DNA from: Cupriavidus taiwanensis
Lineage (GTDB): Bacteria > Pseudomonadota > Gammaproteobacteria > Burkholderiales > Burkholderiaceae
Length of the DNA: 64,000 nt
Assembly (NCBI RefSeq): GCF_900250075.1
Contig: NZ_LT977071.1
Span: 744,001 to 808,000 of the forward strand
Direction of reading: 5' to 3'
The notes under the pieces were generated by a model. It ran no database searches and was not told where the DNA came from. It saw only the letters and a program-made list of their open reading frames with translations. How positions within the stretch are numbered: the first letter of the stretch is position 1; each line of letters opens with the position of its first letter. A program made the translations under genes and the position numbers. Shown piece by piece: positions 8,228-16,150 of this stretch.

Positions 8228-8977
8228 ATGCCTGCCAATGTGACCCGCCGCCGCTGGCTGCGCGCCGGCGCCGCGGCGCTACTGCTGGTTGCGCGACTGC
8301 CGCGCGCCGTGCGCGCCCAGCCCGGCCCGGCGCCGGCCCGCGAGGCCGCGGCGCAGCGCATCGGCGTGATCGGCTCGGGCCGCATCGGCGGCACCGTGGG
8401 CGGCTTGTGGGTCAAGGCCGGGCATCCGGTCCTGTTCTCGTCGCGGCACCCGGAGGCGCTCAAGCCGCTGGTCGAAGAATTGGGTACGCTTGCGCGCGCC
8501 GGCACGGTGGCCGAGGCCATTGCGTTCTCGGACGTGCTGTTCCTCGCCACGCCCTATGGCGCGTTGCCGCAACTGGCTCGTGACCATGCCGGCGCCTGGC
8601 AAGGCAAGATCGTGCTCGACGCCACCAACGCCTACGAACACCGCGACGGCCCCATTGCCGACGAGGCCAGGCGCGACGGCATCGGCCTTACCACGGCGCG
8701 CTACCTGCGCGGCGCGCGCGTGGTGCGGGCCTTCAACTTCATGGGGGCGGCGCAGTTTGCCAGCGAGCATCACCGGCCCGGCGGGCTGGTGGCGGTGCCG
8801 ATCGCTGGCGACGACCCGGCCGCGCTGCAAGTGGCGGCGCAGCTGGTGCGCGATGCGGGCTTCGAACCGGTGGTGGTGGGGCCGCTGGCCAGCGCCGATC
8901 GCTTCGCGCCGGGCGGGCCGCTGTTCCGGCAGGTGGGGACGGCCGACGAGTTCCGGCAGAAGATGGGGGGACGCTGA
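8228..8977 (+). CDS. Tat-exported NADP-binding protein (F420-dependent NADP reductase-like)
   Basis: 249 residues from ATG 8228, with GGAGG 5 nt upstream. Residues 7-9 are RRR followed by WLRAGAAALLLVARLP, a twin-arginine-type signal peptide. The mature part has the Rossmann motif GVIGSGRIGGTVGGLW (~residues 47-62), then SRHPE and LATPYGALP, which define the NADP-oxidoreductase/F420-dependent fold (PF03807). Cofactor-loaded folding in the cytoplasm would explain Tat use. Similar proteins are annotated NADPH-dependent F420 reductase, but F420 is not expected in this lineage, so the redox partner is unknown. An odd patch at codons for EELGTL matches 16 bases of the dispersed 20-bp motif and uses rare codons (TTG, CTT). 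Confidence 0.75.
   Translation: MPANVTRRRWLRAGAAALLLVARLPRAVRAQPGPAPAREAAAQRIGVIGSGRIGGTVGGLWVKAGHPVLFSSRHPEALKPLVEELGTLARAGTVAEAIAFSDVLFLATPYGALPQLARDHAGAWQGKIVLDATNAYEHRDGPIADEARRDGIGLTTARYLRGARVVRAFNFMGAAQFASEHHRPGGLVAVPIAGDDPAALQVAAQLVRDAGFEPVVVGPLASADRFAPGGPLFRQVGTADEFRQKMGGR
8476..8491 (-). repeat. 16-base match to the dispersed 20-bp motif inside a gene
   Basis: AGAATTGGGTACGCTT on the plus strand equals, base for base, the reverse complement of the first 16 bases of the CAAT-variant motif. It lies in frame within the NADP-binding protein gene and gives TTG and CTT leucine codons, which are unusual among the CTG/CTC-rich neighbours. Confidence 0.5.
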
Positions 8978-9008
8978 CGCTGCGCCGGGGTGGTACTGGC
9001 CGGTTGGT

Positions 9009-9398
9009 TCAGGGCCGGCGCCGCTCCATCGCAACCATCGAGGGGGTAAAGCCGAGCTGGCCGAAGAAGGCGGCTTCGGACGAGCGCGCCGCGCGCAGCA
9101 TCCAGCTGATATCGGGGTCGCTGCCGACGATATGCCGCACCAGGGCGCGGCCGATGCCGTGCCGGCGGTGGCCGGGCGCCACCACCACCATCGACAGGAA
9201 ACCGTCGCATACGTCGTCGCACAACGCGCGGGCAAAGCCGACCACCTCGCCTTTCTCTACCGCCACGGCCACGCGCTGCGAATTGGCCACCAGCCGTGCG
9301 AATTTCTCGGGTCCGCCCACGCGGTGGGCCCAGCCATTGGCGATCAGTAGTTGTCTGGCTGCCTCGAGGTCTTCGGGCAACAGGTTACGGATTTCCAT
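9009..9398 (-). CDS. GNAT-family N-acetyltransferase
   Basis: 129 residues from ATG 9398, selected because a GGGAG site precedes it and because MEIRNLLPEDLEAARQLL is a typical GNAT opening; 26 further codons upstream are open but lack similarity. The acetyl-CoA loop is VVVAPGHRRHGIGRALVRHI (Q/R-x-x-G-x-G/A form) at about residues 70-90, and the C-terminal FFGQLGFTPS is the usual beta-bulge-helix ending. The acceptor is unknown. It is convergent with the NADP-binding protein gene (31 bp apart) and divergent from amn. Confidence 0.8.
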   Translation of the reverse strand: MEIRNLLPEDLEAARQLLIANGWAHRVGGPEKFARLVANSQRVAVAVEKGEVVGFARALCDDVCDGFLSMVVVAPGHRRHGIGRALVRHIVGSDPDISWMLRAARSSEAAFFGQLGFTPSMVAMERRRP

Positions 9399-9594
9399 TG
9401 GCGGCTCTCCCAGCAAAGCATGTACGGCCCCTCGCCGCCCCTTGCCACCAGGGGCGCCGCGAGTCGAGAACGGCACGGCAAGCCGTGCTGCGCAATTGGC
9501 GGAGTGTAGCGAGCGGGCGCGGGCGCGTCAATTTGGCGCCTGGCGCGCCGGGGCGTCGCTCACGGCGGCGCTCCGGCGCGGTATCATGGCCGCC

Positions 9595-11085
9595 ATGAAC
9601 GCCCCCGTCTTTTCCTCCGCGCATCCGGCCGACCAGCTCGCCGAGTTCACCGACGCGGATGCGGCGGTTGCCCGCATCCGCGAGATCTACGATGCATCGG
9701 TCGGCGCCGTGCGCGCGCGCTTCGATGCCTTCGCCAGCGGCAAGCCGCTGCCCTCGGCCGCGCACGCGTGCTATCCGTACCTGGGCATCTCGGTCAACAT
9801 CGAGACCATGGTCACCGACAGCCGCCCCTCCTGGGGCACGGTGGCGTACCCCGGCGTCTACGGCACCACGGTGACGCGCCCCGACCTGCTGGCCGACTAC
9901 TACCGCGACCAGATCGAGCGCCTGATGCGCTATCACCGCGTGCCGGTGGTGGTGGGCCTGAGCCGGCGCCCGATCCCGCTGCCGTTCGTGATCGAGGCCT
10001 CGACCACCGACATCAGCTACACCCAGGCGCGCGAGCTGGAGGCCTCGTTCGTGCTGCCGGAGCTGAACCGCATCGACGACGGCATTGCCAACGGCACCTA
10101 CGAGCCGGTGCCGGGCGAAGCCTGGCCGCTGTCGCTGTTCCCCGCCGAGCGCGTGGACCTGGCGCTGCAGCGGCTCTACCACTACACCGGCACGGCGCCG
10201 CAGCACTTCCAGCGCTTCGTGCTGTTCACCAACTACCAGCGCTATGTCGACGAGTTCGTCGCGCTTGGGCGCGCGCTGATGGGCAATGGCAACGGCAATG
10301 GCGATGGCGGCGGCTACACGCGCTTTGTCGAGCCTGGCGACGTGGTGCAGGACCTGGGCGCGCCCGAACCCGACGACGCCACGCGCCCGCGCGTGCTGCC
10401 GCAGATGCCGGCCTACCACCTGGTGCGCGGCGACAAGCTGGGCGTGACGCTGGTCAATATCGGCGTGGGGCCGTCCAACGCCAAGACCATGACCGACCAC
10501 CTCGCCGTGCTGCGCCCGCATTGCTGGCTGATGGTGGGCCACTGCGGCGGCCTGCGCCGCTCGCAGCAGCTCGGCGACTATGTGCTGGCGCACGCCTATG
10601 TGCGCGACGACCACGTGCTCGACCACGACCTGCCGCCGTGGGTGCCGGTGCCGCCGATCGCCGAGATCCAGGTGGCGCTGCAGGAAGCCGTGGCGCGCGT
10701 GACCGGGCTGTCCGGCAACGAGATGAAGACGCGCATGCGTACCGGCACGGTGGTATCGACCGACGACCGCAACTGGGAGCTGAAGTCCAAGGCGCTGTAT
10801 GCGCGCTTCAACCAGTCGCGCGCGATCGCCATCGACATGGAGAGCGCGGCGGTGGCCGCCAACGGCTTCCGGCTGCGCGTGCCGTATGGCACCCTGCTGT
10901 GCGTATCGGACAAGCCGCTGCATGGCGAACTCAAGCTGCGCGGCATGGCCAACGCGTTCTATCGCCAGCGCGTCAGCCAGCACATGACCATCGGCCTGGA
11001 AGCGATCCGCATCCTGCGCGAGAACGGCGTCGAGCAGCTGCATTCGCGCAAGCTGCGCAGCTTCGACGAGCCGGCGTTCAGGTAG
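9595..11085 (+). CDS. amn: AMP nucleosidase
   Basis: 496 residues from ATG 9595; an in-frame ATG at 9586 would add MAA. Hydrolyses AMP to adenine and ribose 5-phosphate, helping set cellular adenylate levels. The N-terminal domain (PYLGISVNIETMVTDSRPSWG and YPGVYGTTVTRPDL) is the AMN-specific regulatory domain; the C-terminal half is the nucleoside phosphorylase fold with GVTLVNIGVGPSNAKTMTDH, WLMVGHCGGLR and the DMESAAVAANG region that binds ribose. Length agrees with the E. coli enzyme (484). A glycine/asparagine-rich loop (MGNGNGNGDGGGY) near residue 228 is local. It is monocistronic and ends in a strong terminator shared with ompW. Confidence 0.95.
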   Translation: MNAPVFSSAHPADQLAEFTDADAAVARIREIYDASVGAVRARFDAFASGKPLPSAAHACYPYLGISVNIETMVTDSRPSWGTVAYPGVYGTTVTRPDLLADYYRDQIERLMRYHRVPVVVGLSRRPIPLPFVIEASTTDISYTQARELEASFVLPELNRIDDGIANGTYEPVPGEAWPLSLFPAERVDLALQRLYHYTGTAPQHFQRFVLFTNYQRYVDEFVALGRALMGNGNGNGDGGGYTRFVEPGDVVQDLGAPEPDDATRPRVLPQMPAYHLVRGDKLGVTLVNIGVGPSNAKTMTDHLAVLRPHCWLMVGHCGGLRRSQQLGDYVLAHAYVRDDHVLDHDLPPWVPVPPIAEIQVALQEAVARVTGLSGNEMKTRMRTGTVVSTDDRNWELKSKALYARFNQSRAIAIDMESAAVAANGFRLRVPYGTLLCVSDKPLHGELKLRGMANAFYRQRVSQHMTIGLEAIRILRENGVEQLHSRKLRSFDEPAFR

Positions 11086-11113
11086 CGGTCCGCTGCGCGC
11101 GCTCATGAAATGC

Positions 11114-11148
11114 AAAAGGCCGGCGCCCCTTCGACGCCGGCCTTTTTT
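11114..11148. terminator. bidirectional rho-independent terminator between amn and ompW
   Basis: Arms AAAAGGCCGGCG (11114-11125) and CGCCGGCCTTTT (11135-11146) with a 9-nt loop and T-run on the plus strand; the leading A-run gives a T-run on the minus strand as well. It serves the two convergent genes. Confidence 0.9.
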
Positions 11149-11162
11149 GTCGCGCGGCAGGA

Positions 11163-11804
11163 TCAGAATCGATACCCCACCCCGACGCTGAACAGCCACG
11201 GATCCAGGCTTACCTTGGAGACCTTGACGTCCCCCGCCTTCACATCGCTCTTCAGCCAGATCTTCTTGATGTCGGCGTTGAGGAACCAGTTCCTGGTCAG
11301 CTTGTAGTCCATGCCGATCTGCAGCGCCGGGCCCACGCTCCAGCTATCGAGCTGCAGCGAGTTGTTGGCGATGTTCTCGCCCCAGATGTGGGTGAAGTTC
11401 AGGCCCGCGCCGATATACGGGCGGAAGGTACCGTTGGGAATGAGGTGGTATTGCATCAGCAGCGTCGGCGGCAGGTGCTTGAAGGTGCCGATCTTGTTGC
11501 CGTCAAGGTAGACGTTCTGCTTCTGCGGCACCGTCAGCACCAGTTCGGCGGCAAAGTTCGGCGTGAAGAAGTAGGTGACGTCGAGTTCGGGGATCCACTT
11601 GTTGTTGACCGTGATGCGGTCCGAGCGGCCGACACCGCCGACGGGATCGGAGCTGTGGGCCATGTCGAGGTAGGTGCCGCGCAGCCGCACCATCCAGTTG
11701 CCCTGGGCGTCGTCCGCTGCGGCCGCGGGCGTGGCGAAGGCGCCGAGCATGGCGCAGGCGGCGATGGCCGAACAGGTGGCGGTGCGAAGAGACAGTGTTT
11801 TCAT
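11163..11804 (-). CDS. ompW: OmpW-family outer-membrane protein
   Basis: 213 residues from ATG 11804, which starts a signal peptide (MKTLSLRTATCSAIAACAMLG, cleavage after AAA near residue 29). The mature protein shows the OmpW pattern: WMVRLRGTYLDM at the first strand, ITVNNKWIPELDVTYFFTPNFAAELVLT, a PPTLLMQYHL segment and GAGLNFTHIW, finishing with LFSVGVGYRF and its C-terminal Phe. OmpW proteins are eight-stranded barrels that pass small hydrophobic compounds. Length is normal. It lies downstream of leuA on the same strand but 345 bp away, so it probably has its own promoter. Confidence 0.92.
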   Translation of the reverse strand: MKTLSLRTATCSAIAACAMLGAFATPAAAADDAQGNWMVRLRGTYLDMAHSSDPVGGVGRSDRITVNNKWIPELDVTYFFTPNFAAELVLTVPQKQNVYLDGNKIGTFKHLPPTLLMQYHLIPNGTFRPYIGAGLNFTHIWGENIANNSLQLDSWSVGPALQIGMDYKLTRNWFLNADIKKIWLKSDVKAGDVKVSKVSLDPWLFSVGVGYRF

Positions 11805-12149
11805 GGGTCTGCTTGGTTTGTTATCAAGGCGCGCCCAGTGTGGCGGAGCGGGGCGGCGCTGGCCTTGACACAAAACAAGCGGAACCAAATGGAGCGCACG
11901 GCGTCGCGATGGCGCGACAACGCGGCCATCACCGATGCATCCTCGGACATCGCTTCTAACCACATGCGAAATGATTCGTAGCGCGGCCCGATGCTGCCGC
12001 TTACGCTGTGCGAAAGATCCGAGCACGCGCAACGCGTGTGTCCGGATCCGCACCAGGCATGTCGTGGGCGTCCGCAAGGGCGTCTTTCCGGGTGTGCCCC
12101 GTGGGGGCGGGGCACACCGGTTTTCTTGCCAAACGCTACACCTCAGGCG
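11805..12149. other. ompW-leuA spacer with a strong hairpin at 12091-12118
   Basis: No gene was seen. The spacer must hold the ompW promoter. A hairpin with 10-bp arms GGTGTGCCCC (12091-12100) and GGGGCACACC (12109-12118) lies about 30 nt past the leuA stop; T residues follow only on the plus strand, but position fits a leuA 3'-end structure. A second weaker inverted repeat, CACGCG-CAA-CGCGTG, occurs around 12022-12036. Confidence 0.5.
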
Positions 12150-13841
12150 TCAGGCCGCGGCGGCGCTGGCCGCGTGAGCGCCGCCGGCAAAGCCCGCCCG
12201 CAGGTGCCGGTTCACACCCGACAGCACTGCACGCAATGAAGCCGTGACGAGGTTGGCGTCGATGCCCGCGCCGAACCCGGTCGGCGAATCGCCCACACGG
12301 ACTTCGACATAGCACGCTGCGCTCGCGTCGGCGCCTGCGTTCATCGCATGCTCGTGGTAGTCCATCACGCGTACCGGCAGGTCCAGCGCATCGATGAAGG
12401 CGTCGATCGGGCCGTTGCCGCTGCCGCGCACGCTGCAGGGCTGGCCGTCGCGCTCCATCTGCACCGTGATCACGGTGGCGCCGGTACCGTCGCTTGCCAG
12501 CTGGTGCGAGACATAGCGCAGCGGCGCCTCGCGCGCCAGGTACTCGCGTTCGAACAGGCCATACAGGTCGTCCGCGCTCGCTTCCAGCCCGCTGTCGTCG
12601 GTCATGGCCTGCACCGCGCGGCTGAACTCGATCTGCAGCCGGCGCGGCAGGTAGAGGCCATGCACCTGTTCCAGCAGGTACGCCATGCCGCCCTTGCCCG
12701 ACTGGCTGTTGACGCGGATCACCGCGTCGTAGCTGCGGCCCAGGTCGGCCGGGTCGATCGGCAGGTAGGGCACTTCCCAGATGGCGTCCGGCTGCTGCTG
12801 CGCAAAGCCCTTGCGGATCGCATCCTGGTGCGACCCCGAAAACGCGGTGAACACCAGATCGCCTACGTACGGATGGCGCGGGTGCACCGGCAGCTGGTTG
12901 CAGTGCTCCACGCACTGGCGCACCGCGTCGATGTCGGAGAAGTCGAGTTGCGGCGCCACGCCTTGCGTATAGAGGTTCAGCGCCAGCGTCACCAGGTCGA
13001 CGTTGCCGGTGCGCTCGCCATTGCCGAACAGGCAGCCCTCGACGCGGTCGGCGCCCGCCATCAAAGCCAGCTCCGCCGCCGCCACCGCGGTGCCGCGGTC
13101 GTTGTGCGGATGCACGGACAACGCGATGTGCTCGCGCCGCGCGAGGCGGCGGTGCATCCATTCGATCTGGTCGGCGAACACGTTGGGCGTGCTGCATTCC
13201 ACCGTGGTCGGCAGGTTCAGGATCATCGGGCGGCCCGGGCCGGCCTGCCACGCGGCCGACACCGCGTCGCTGACTTCCAGCGAGAAATCGAGCTCGGCCA
13301 GGCTGAAGGTCTCGGGCGAATACTCGTAGGTCCACGCGGTCTCGGGCATGGCATCGGTCAGCGCCTTGATCAGGCGCGTGCCCGATACCGCGACTTCCTT
13401 GATCTCGTCGCGCGAGGCATTGAAGACGATGCGCCGCCAGGCCGGTGCGATCGGGTTGTACAGGTGCACGATGGCGCGTGCCGCGCCGCGCACGGATTCG
13501 ACGGTGCGGCGGATCAGGTCTTCGCGCGACTGCGTCAGCACGACGATGGTGACGTCGTCGGGGATGCGCCGCTCTTCGATCAGCATGCGCACGAAGTCGA
13601 AGTCGGTCTGCGACGCGGCGGGGAACGCCACTTCGATTTCCTTCAGGCCGATCTTCACCAGCTGTTCGAAGAAGCGCAGCTTGCGCGCCGGGTTCATCGG
13701 CTCGATCAGGGCCTGGTTGCCGTCGCGCAGGTCGGTGCTCATCCAGCGCGGCGCGCGCGTGATGGTGCGGCCGGGCCAGGTGCGCTCAGGGATGTCGACG
13801 GTGGCGGCGGGGCGGTACTTGGTGGCGGGATTGACGAGCAT
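12150..13841 (-). CDS. leuA: 2-isopropylmalate synthase, long (yeast/actinobacterial) type
   Basis: 563 residues from ATG 13841, preceded by AAGGAG; condenses acetyl-CoA with 2-oxoisovalerate in the first committed step of leucine synthesis. The N-terminus [20 protein letters not shown] and the active-site motif [15 protein letters not shown] are those of the long LeuA type (TIGR00970-like), not of the E. coli 523-residue type. The metal-binding HPHNDRG and the [12 protein letters not shown] motif are intact near residues 300-330. The C-terminal ~130 residues (from [30 protein letters not shown]) form the leucine-binding regulatory domain. Upstream lie a candidate promoter (14146-14175) and a leucine-rich leader ORF, suggesting attenuation in addition to feedback inhibition. 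Confidence 0.95.
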   Translation of the reverse strand: MLVNPATKYRPAATVDIPERTWPGRTITRAPRWMSTDLRDGNQALIEPMNPARKLRFFEQLVKIGLKEIEVAFPAASQTDFDFVRMLIEERRIPDDVTIVVLTQSREDLIRRTVESVRGAARAIVHLYNPIAPAWRRIVFNASRDEIKEVAVSGTRLIKALTDAMPETAWTYEYSPETFSLAELDFSLEVSDAVSAAWQAGPGRPMILNLPTTVECSTPNVFADQIEWMHRRLARREHIALSVHPHNDRGTAVAAAELALMAGADRVEGCLFGNGERTGNVDLVTLALNLYTQGVAPQLDFSDIDAVRQCVEHCNQLPVHPRHPYVGDLVFTAFSGSHQDAIRKGFAQQQPDAIWEVPYLPIDPADLGRSYDAVIRVNSQSGKGGMAYLLEQVHGLYLPRRLQIEFSRAVQAMTDDSGLEASADDLYGLFEREYLAREAPLRYVSHQLASDGTGATVITVQMERDGQPCSVRGSGNGPIDAFIDALDLPVRVMDYHEHAMNAGADASAACYVEVRVGDSPTGFGAGIDANLVTASLRAVLSGVNRHLRAGFAGGAHAASAAAA

Positions 13842-13926
13842 ACGGGGTCTCCTTCCTCGCAAGGGAAGATGAAAAATCGAAAAACGGGAAAAGGGTGGCG
13901 CAAGGCTGCCGAACTGCCACGGGGCC

Positions 13927-14073
13927 CTAGGCCCGGCAACCGATCGGTAGGCTTAGCAGTAGCGAGGAAGCGCGCAGGGCGCGGCCCGATGCCAGGGCAG
14001 CCAGCACGCGTGCGCGGGCAGCGATGCGGGACGCATCGGCAGCCTGGCAGGGAGTGCTGGTGTAACGGTTCAT
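13927..14073 (-). CDS. candidate leuA leader peptide (attenuator)
   Basis: A 48-codon ORF (ATG 14073, TAG 13927) between the leuA promoter and the leuA start. Near its end it reads [13 protein letters not shown], encoded TCC TCG CTA CTG CTA AGC CTA, so three of four clustered Leu codons are CTA, a codon almost absent from neighbouring genes. Enteric leu leaders use the same rare codon for control. The stop codon is the loop of a hairpin GGGCC-TAG-GGCCC. Downstream (13895-13920) a weaker GTGGC/GCCAC hairpin precedes T-rich sequence. No good ribosome site precedes the ATG, but a 21-codon ORF (14135-14070) overlaps it as ATGA and could couple translation. The rest of the 603-bp spacer (13842-14444) holds nothing else recognised. 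Confidence 0.5.
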   Translation of the reverse strand: MNRYTSTPCQAADASRIAARARVLAALASGRALRASSLLLSLPIGCRA

Positions 14074-14145
14074 CGTGGCTGGAGTGGGAGGGGCCGCGGC
14101 CGCTCCGCGTGGGTGCGCATGCAGCGCAGGTCCATGGGAAGGGCA

Positions 14146-14175
14146 AGGTTAGTCGACCAGTCCCGACCCGGTCAA
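14146..14175 (-). promoter_or_regulatory. candidate sigma-70 promoter for leader-leuA
   Basis: On the minus strand TTGACC (14175-14170) and TAACCT (14151-14146) are separated by 18 nt. Transcription would start near 14139, 66 nt before the leader ORF and about 300 nt before leuA. Confidence 0.5.
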
Positions 14176-14444
14176 GCCTTGCGCGTGTGCCGGCATGCGC
14201 GGCAAACCGTCGTGGCCCGATCAGGGGATCGTGGAAACGGGCTGCGCCAAACGGTTGGGGGCCGGCTGCGGCAGGGGGCCTGGCGGCCCCTGTTTCGCCT
14301 CGGCCGAATGGCGATGTACTGCGCTGAATGGATGACTTGCGGCGAGGTTCTGTGCGCTGCACCTCAGTCCTCTGGCTGGTATTGCGCGGGCCACTTTGTG
14401 CCTAGGCTGATAGCGCGGGAAAAACACGACCGGGGGGAACAATC

Positions 14445-15803
14445 ATGAGACTGAGAACGTGGGCATCCTGGCTGGCGGGTTCAGCCGCAGCCTTGTTGCT
14501 GGCGGCATGCGGCGGCGGCGGTGGCAGCAGCGCGCCCGCCGCGCCGGCATCGGGCGGCACCACCACGCCGCTGACCTATACCGCGAAGATGAGCGTGACC
14601 TCGGGCGAGGTCGGTGTCGGCCGCACGCTGACCATCAGCGCGCTGGCCGTCGACAGCAACGGCGTCGACGTATCGGCCAGCACCACCTTCGACTGGACCA
14701 GCACCGACAGCGCCGTCGCCACCGTGACACCGGGCGCCGGCACGCCGGGCAGCGCCGTGGTCAGGGGCGTTGCGCCGGGCACCACCACCGTGCAGGTGGT
14801 GGCCACGGTCCGGGGCACCGACAACACTACCGTGCAACTGCCCGCGCAATCGGCCACCATCACCGTGGTGCCGGCATCCGCGCTGAGCTACGCGCTGTCG
14901 ATGCCCGCCACCAGCCTGTCGATGAGCGACGGCCAGGAACTGCCGGTCAAGGTGACGCTGCTCGACAGCAACGGCAGCGATGTGTCGGCCAGCGTCTCCA
15001 ACTGGGCCTGGTCCAGCAGCGGCACCGCGGTCCAGGTCACGGCCAGCCAGAACAGCGCCACGCTGAAGGCCAGCAACGGCTCGCCGACGACCGCGGCCAC
15101 CGCCAGTGTCTCGGTGTCGGTGACCGCGCCTGACGGACATGCCCTCGCCGGCGTCATCGCGGTGACGGTGCAGAAGAACGGCGCCGCGGCCTATCGCGTG
15201 GTGACCACCAAGGGCGGGCGCGAGGTCAACGCGCTGCAGGTGTTCAGCAATCGTCCCGACACCTTCACCGCGCGCGTGTTGCGCCACGACGGCCAGGACG
15301 TGACCGCGGATTTCGACGGCAACTGGAGCTACACGGCAAGCTCGGCGACGCTGTCCGCGACGGAAGCCGCGGGTACGCATGACGCCACGGTGCGCACCAG
15401 CCTGGCCGGCGACACCGGTCCGGTGCAGGGCAGCCTGACCGTGACTGCGGTCAGCAGCAAGCTGGGCGAGCGGCGCAGCGCCACCCTGACGGTGACGGAA
15501 AACCCGCTATGGGCACTGGTGGGCGACAACCAGGATCCGATCACGCTGCTGCTGCTCGCACCGATGCCGATCGAGGTGACCGCGCGCATGAAGCACCTGG
15601 GCGAGGATGCGCAGTACACCGCGTGCAAGGACTGGGCATGGTCCAGCACCGGTCCGGTCTCGCTGAGCCCGAGCATGGTGATGCTGCCCAACCAGGTGCG
15701 CGCCAGCGGCACCGGACCCGGCGACTTCACCATCACCGCGACCTGCACCGCGGTCGCCGACAATACGCCGCTGAAGCTGGTGTTCTACGGTACGGTCAGG
15801 TAG
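14445..15803 (+). CDS. lipoprotein with bacterial Ig-like (Big2) repeats
   Basis: 452 residues. The signal peptide MRLRTWASWLAGSAAALLLAAC ends in the lipobox LLAAC, giving Cys22 as the lipidated residue, followed by a flexible GGGGGSSAPAAPASGG linker. Residues ~45-140 form one Ig-like domain (VGVGRTLTISALAVDSNGVDV ... WTSTDSAVATV ... GVAPGTTTVQVVAT), and a second related domain follows at ~150-245 (SMSDGQELPVKVTLLDSNGSDVS). The remainder contains similar but looser beta-rich units. Big2 domains are common in surface adhesins and scaffold lipoproteins. No partner gene is adjacent; the divergent neighbour is leuA. A good terminator follows. Confidence 0.8.
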   Translation: MRLRTWASWLAGSAAALLLAACGGGGGSSAPAAPASGGTTTPLTYTAKMSVTSGEVGVGRTLTISALAVDSNGVDVSASTTFDWTSTDSAVATVTPGAGTPGSAVVRGVAPGTTTVQVVATVRGTDNTTVQLPAQSATITVVPASALSYALSMPATSLSMSDGQELPVKVTLLDSNGSDVSASVSNWAWSSSGTAVQVTASQNSATLKASNGSPTTAATASVSVSVTAPDGHALAGVIAVTVQKNGAAAYRVVTTKGGREVNALQVFSNRPDTFTARVLRHDGQDVTADFDGNWSYTASSATLSATEAAGTHDATVRTSLAGDTGPVQGSLTVTAVSSKLGERRSATLTVTENPLWALVGDNQDPITLLLLAPMPIEVTARMKHLGEDAQYTACKDWAWSSTGPVSLSPSMVMLPNQVRASGTGPGDFTITATCTAVADNTPLKLVFYGTVR

Positions 15804-15828
15804 GCGCCGGTATCCCGCAGCTGGCGAG

Positions 15829-15857
15829 ACGCCCTCCGGATGGAGGGCGTTTTGCTT
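15829..15857 (+). terminator. rho-independent terminator after the Ig-like lipoprotein gene
   Basis: Arms ACGCCCTCC (15829-15837) and GGAGGGCGT (15842-15850), 4-nt loop, then TTTGCTTTT. Confidence 0.85.
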
Positions 15858-15901
15858 TTGGGAGACACATGCGCTGTGTCAGGAATGATTGGTAAAGGCG
15901 C

Positions 15902-15921
15902 AAGCGTACCCGTTTCTGCGT
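15902..15921 (+). repeat. dispersed 20-bp motif (CGTT variant)
   Basis: AAGCGTACCCGTTTCTGCGT, followed by G as in the other copies of the cluster. First of three in this spacer. Confidence 0.75.
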
Positions 15922-15967
15922 GGCTGTTTTCGACCCCTGCGTGCAGGCTCCGACAGGCGCGCGTGCA

Positions 15968-15987
15968 AAGCGTACCCAATTCTGCGT
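15968..15987 (+). repeat. dispersed 20-bp motif (CAAT variant)
   Basis: AAGCGTACCCAATTCTGCGT, identical to the copy at 3091-3110; 66 nt after the previous copy. Confidence 0.75.
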
Positions 15988-16102
15988 GCATGGGAACAAG
16001 CCTTGCGAAGCGCCGGATTGGCCTGCAACAGGCCCACGCCGTCGCCTGCCACGAGGCCTGGACGCGCGCAACCCGCCGCTTGCCGCACCATGCGGCAGCA
16101 GC

Positions 16103-16122
16103 GGGCGTACCCGTTTCTGCGT
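16103..16122 (+). repeat. dispersed 20-bp motif (CGTT variant)
   Basis: GGGCGTACCCGTTTCTGCGT; 18 of 20 bases equal the copy at 15902. It ends 28 nt from the stop codon of the Cys-rich protein gene. Confidence 0.7.
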
Positions 16123-16150
16123 GAAGGATAAGGGAGGAAAAAAGCGCGCT

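Larger units (their letters stand above)
15804..16150. other. spacer between lipoprotein and feo loci with a cluster of three 20-bp motifs
   Basis: After the terminator, this 347-bp spacer carries three copies of the dispersed motif in the same orientation at 15902, 15968 and 16103. Short open frames cross it on both strands but show no codon bias, no ribosome sites and no family resemblance; they mostly translate the motif itself. Confidence 0.6.

Noticed and set aside
12348..14327. Long plus-strand ORF of 659 codons antisense to leuA
   Set aside because: High GC gives long antisense frames; leuA on the minus strand has full family motifs and proper start, and this frame is Ala/Arg/His rich without domains.
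16081..16130. Tandem-array or CRISPR-like interpretation of the three 20-bp motifs at 15902-16122
   Set aside because: Spacings (66 and 135 nt) are irregular, the intervening sequences have unrelated lengths, and copies also occur singly elsewhere.
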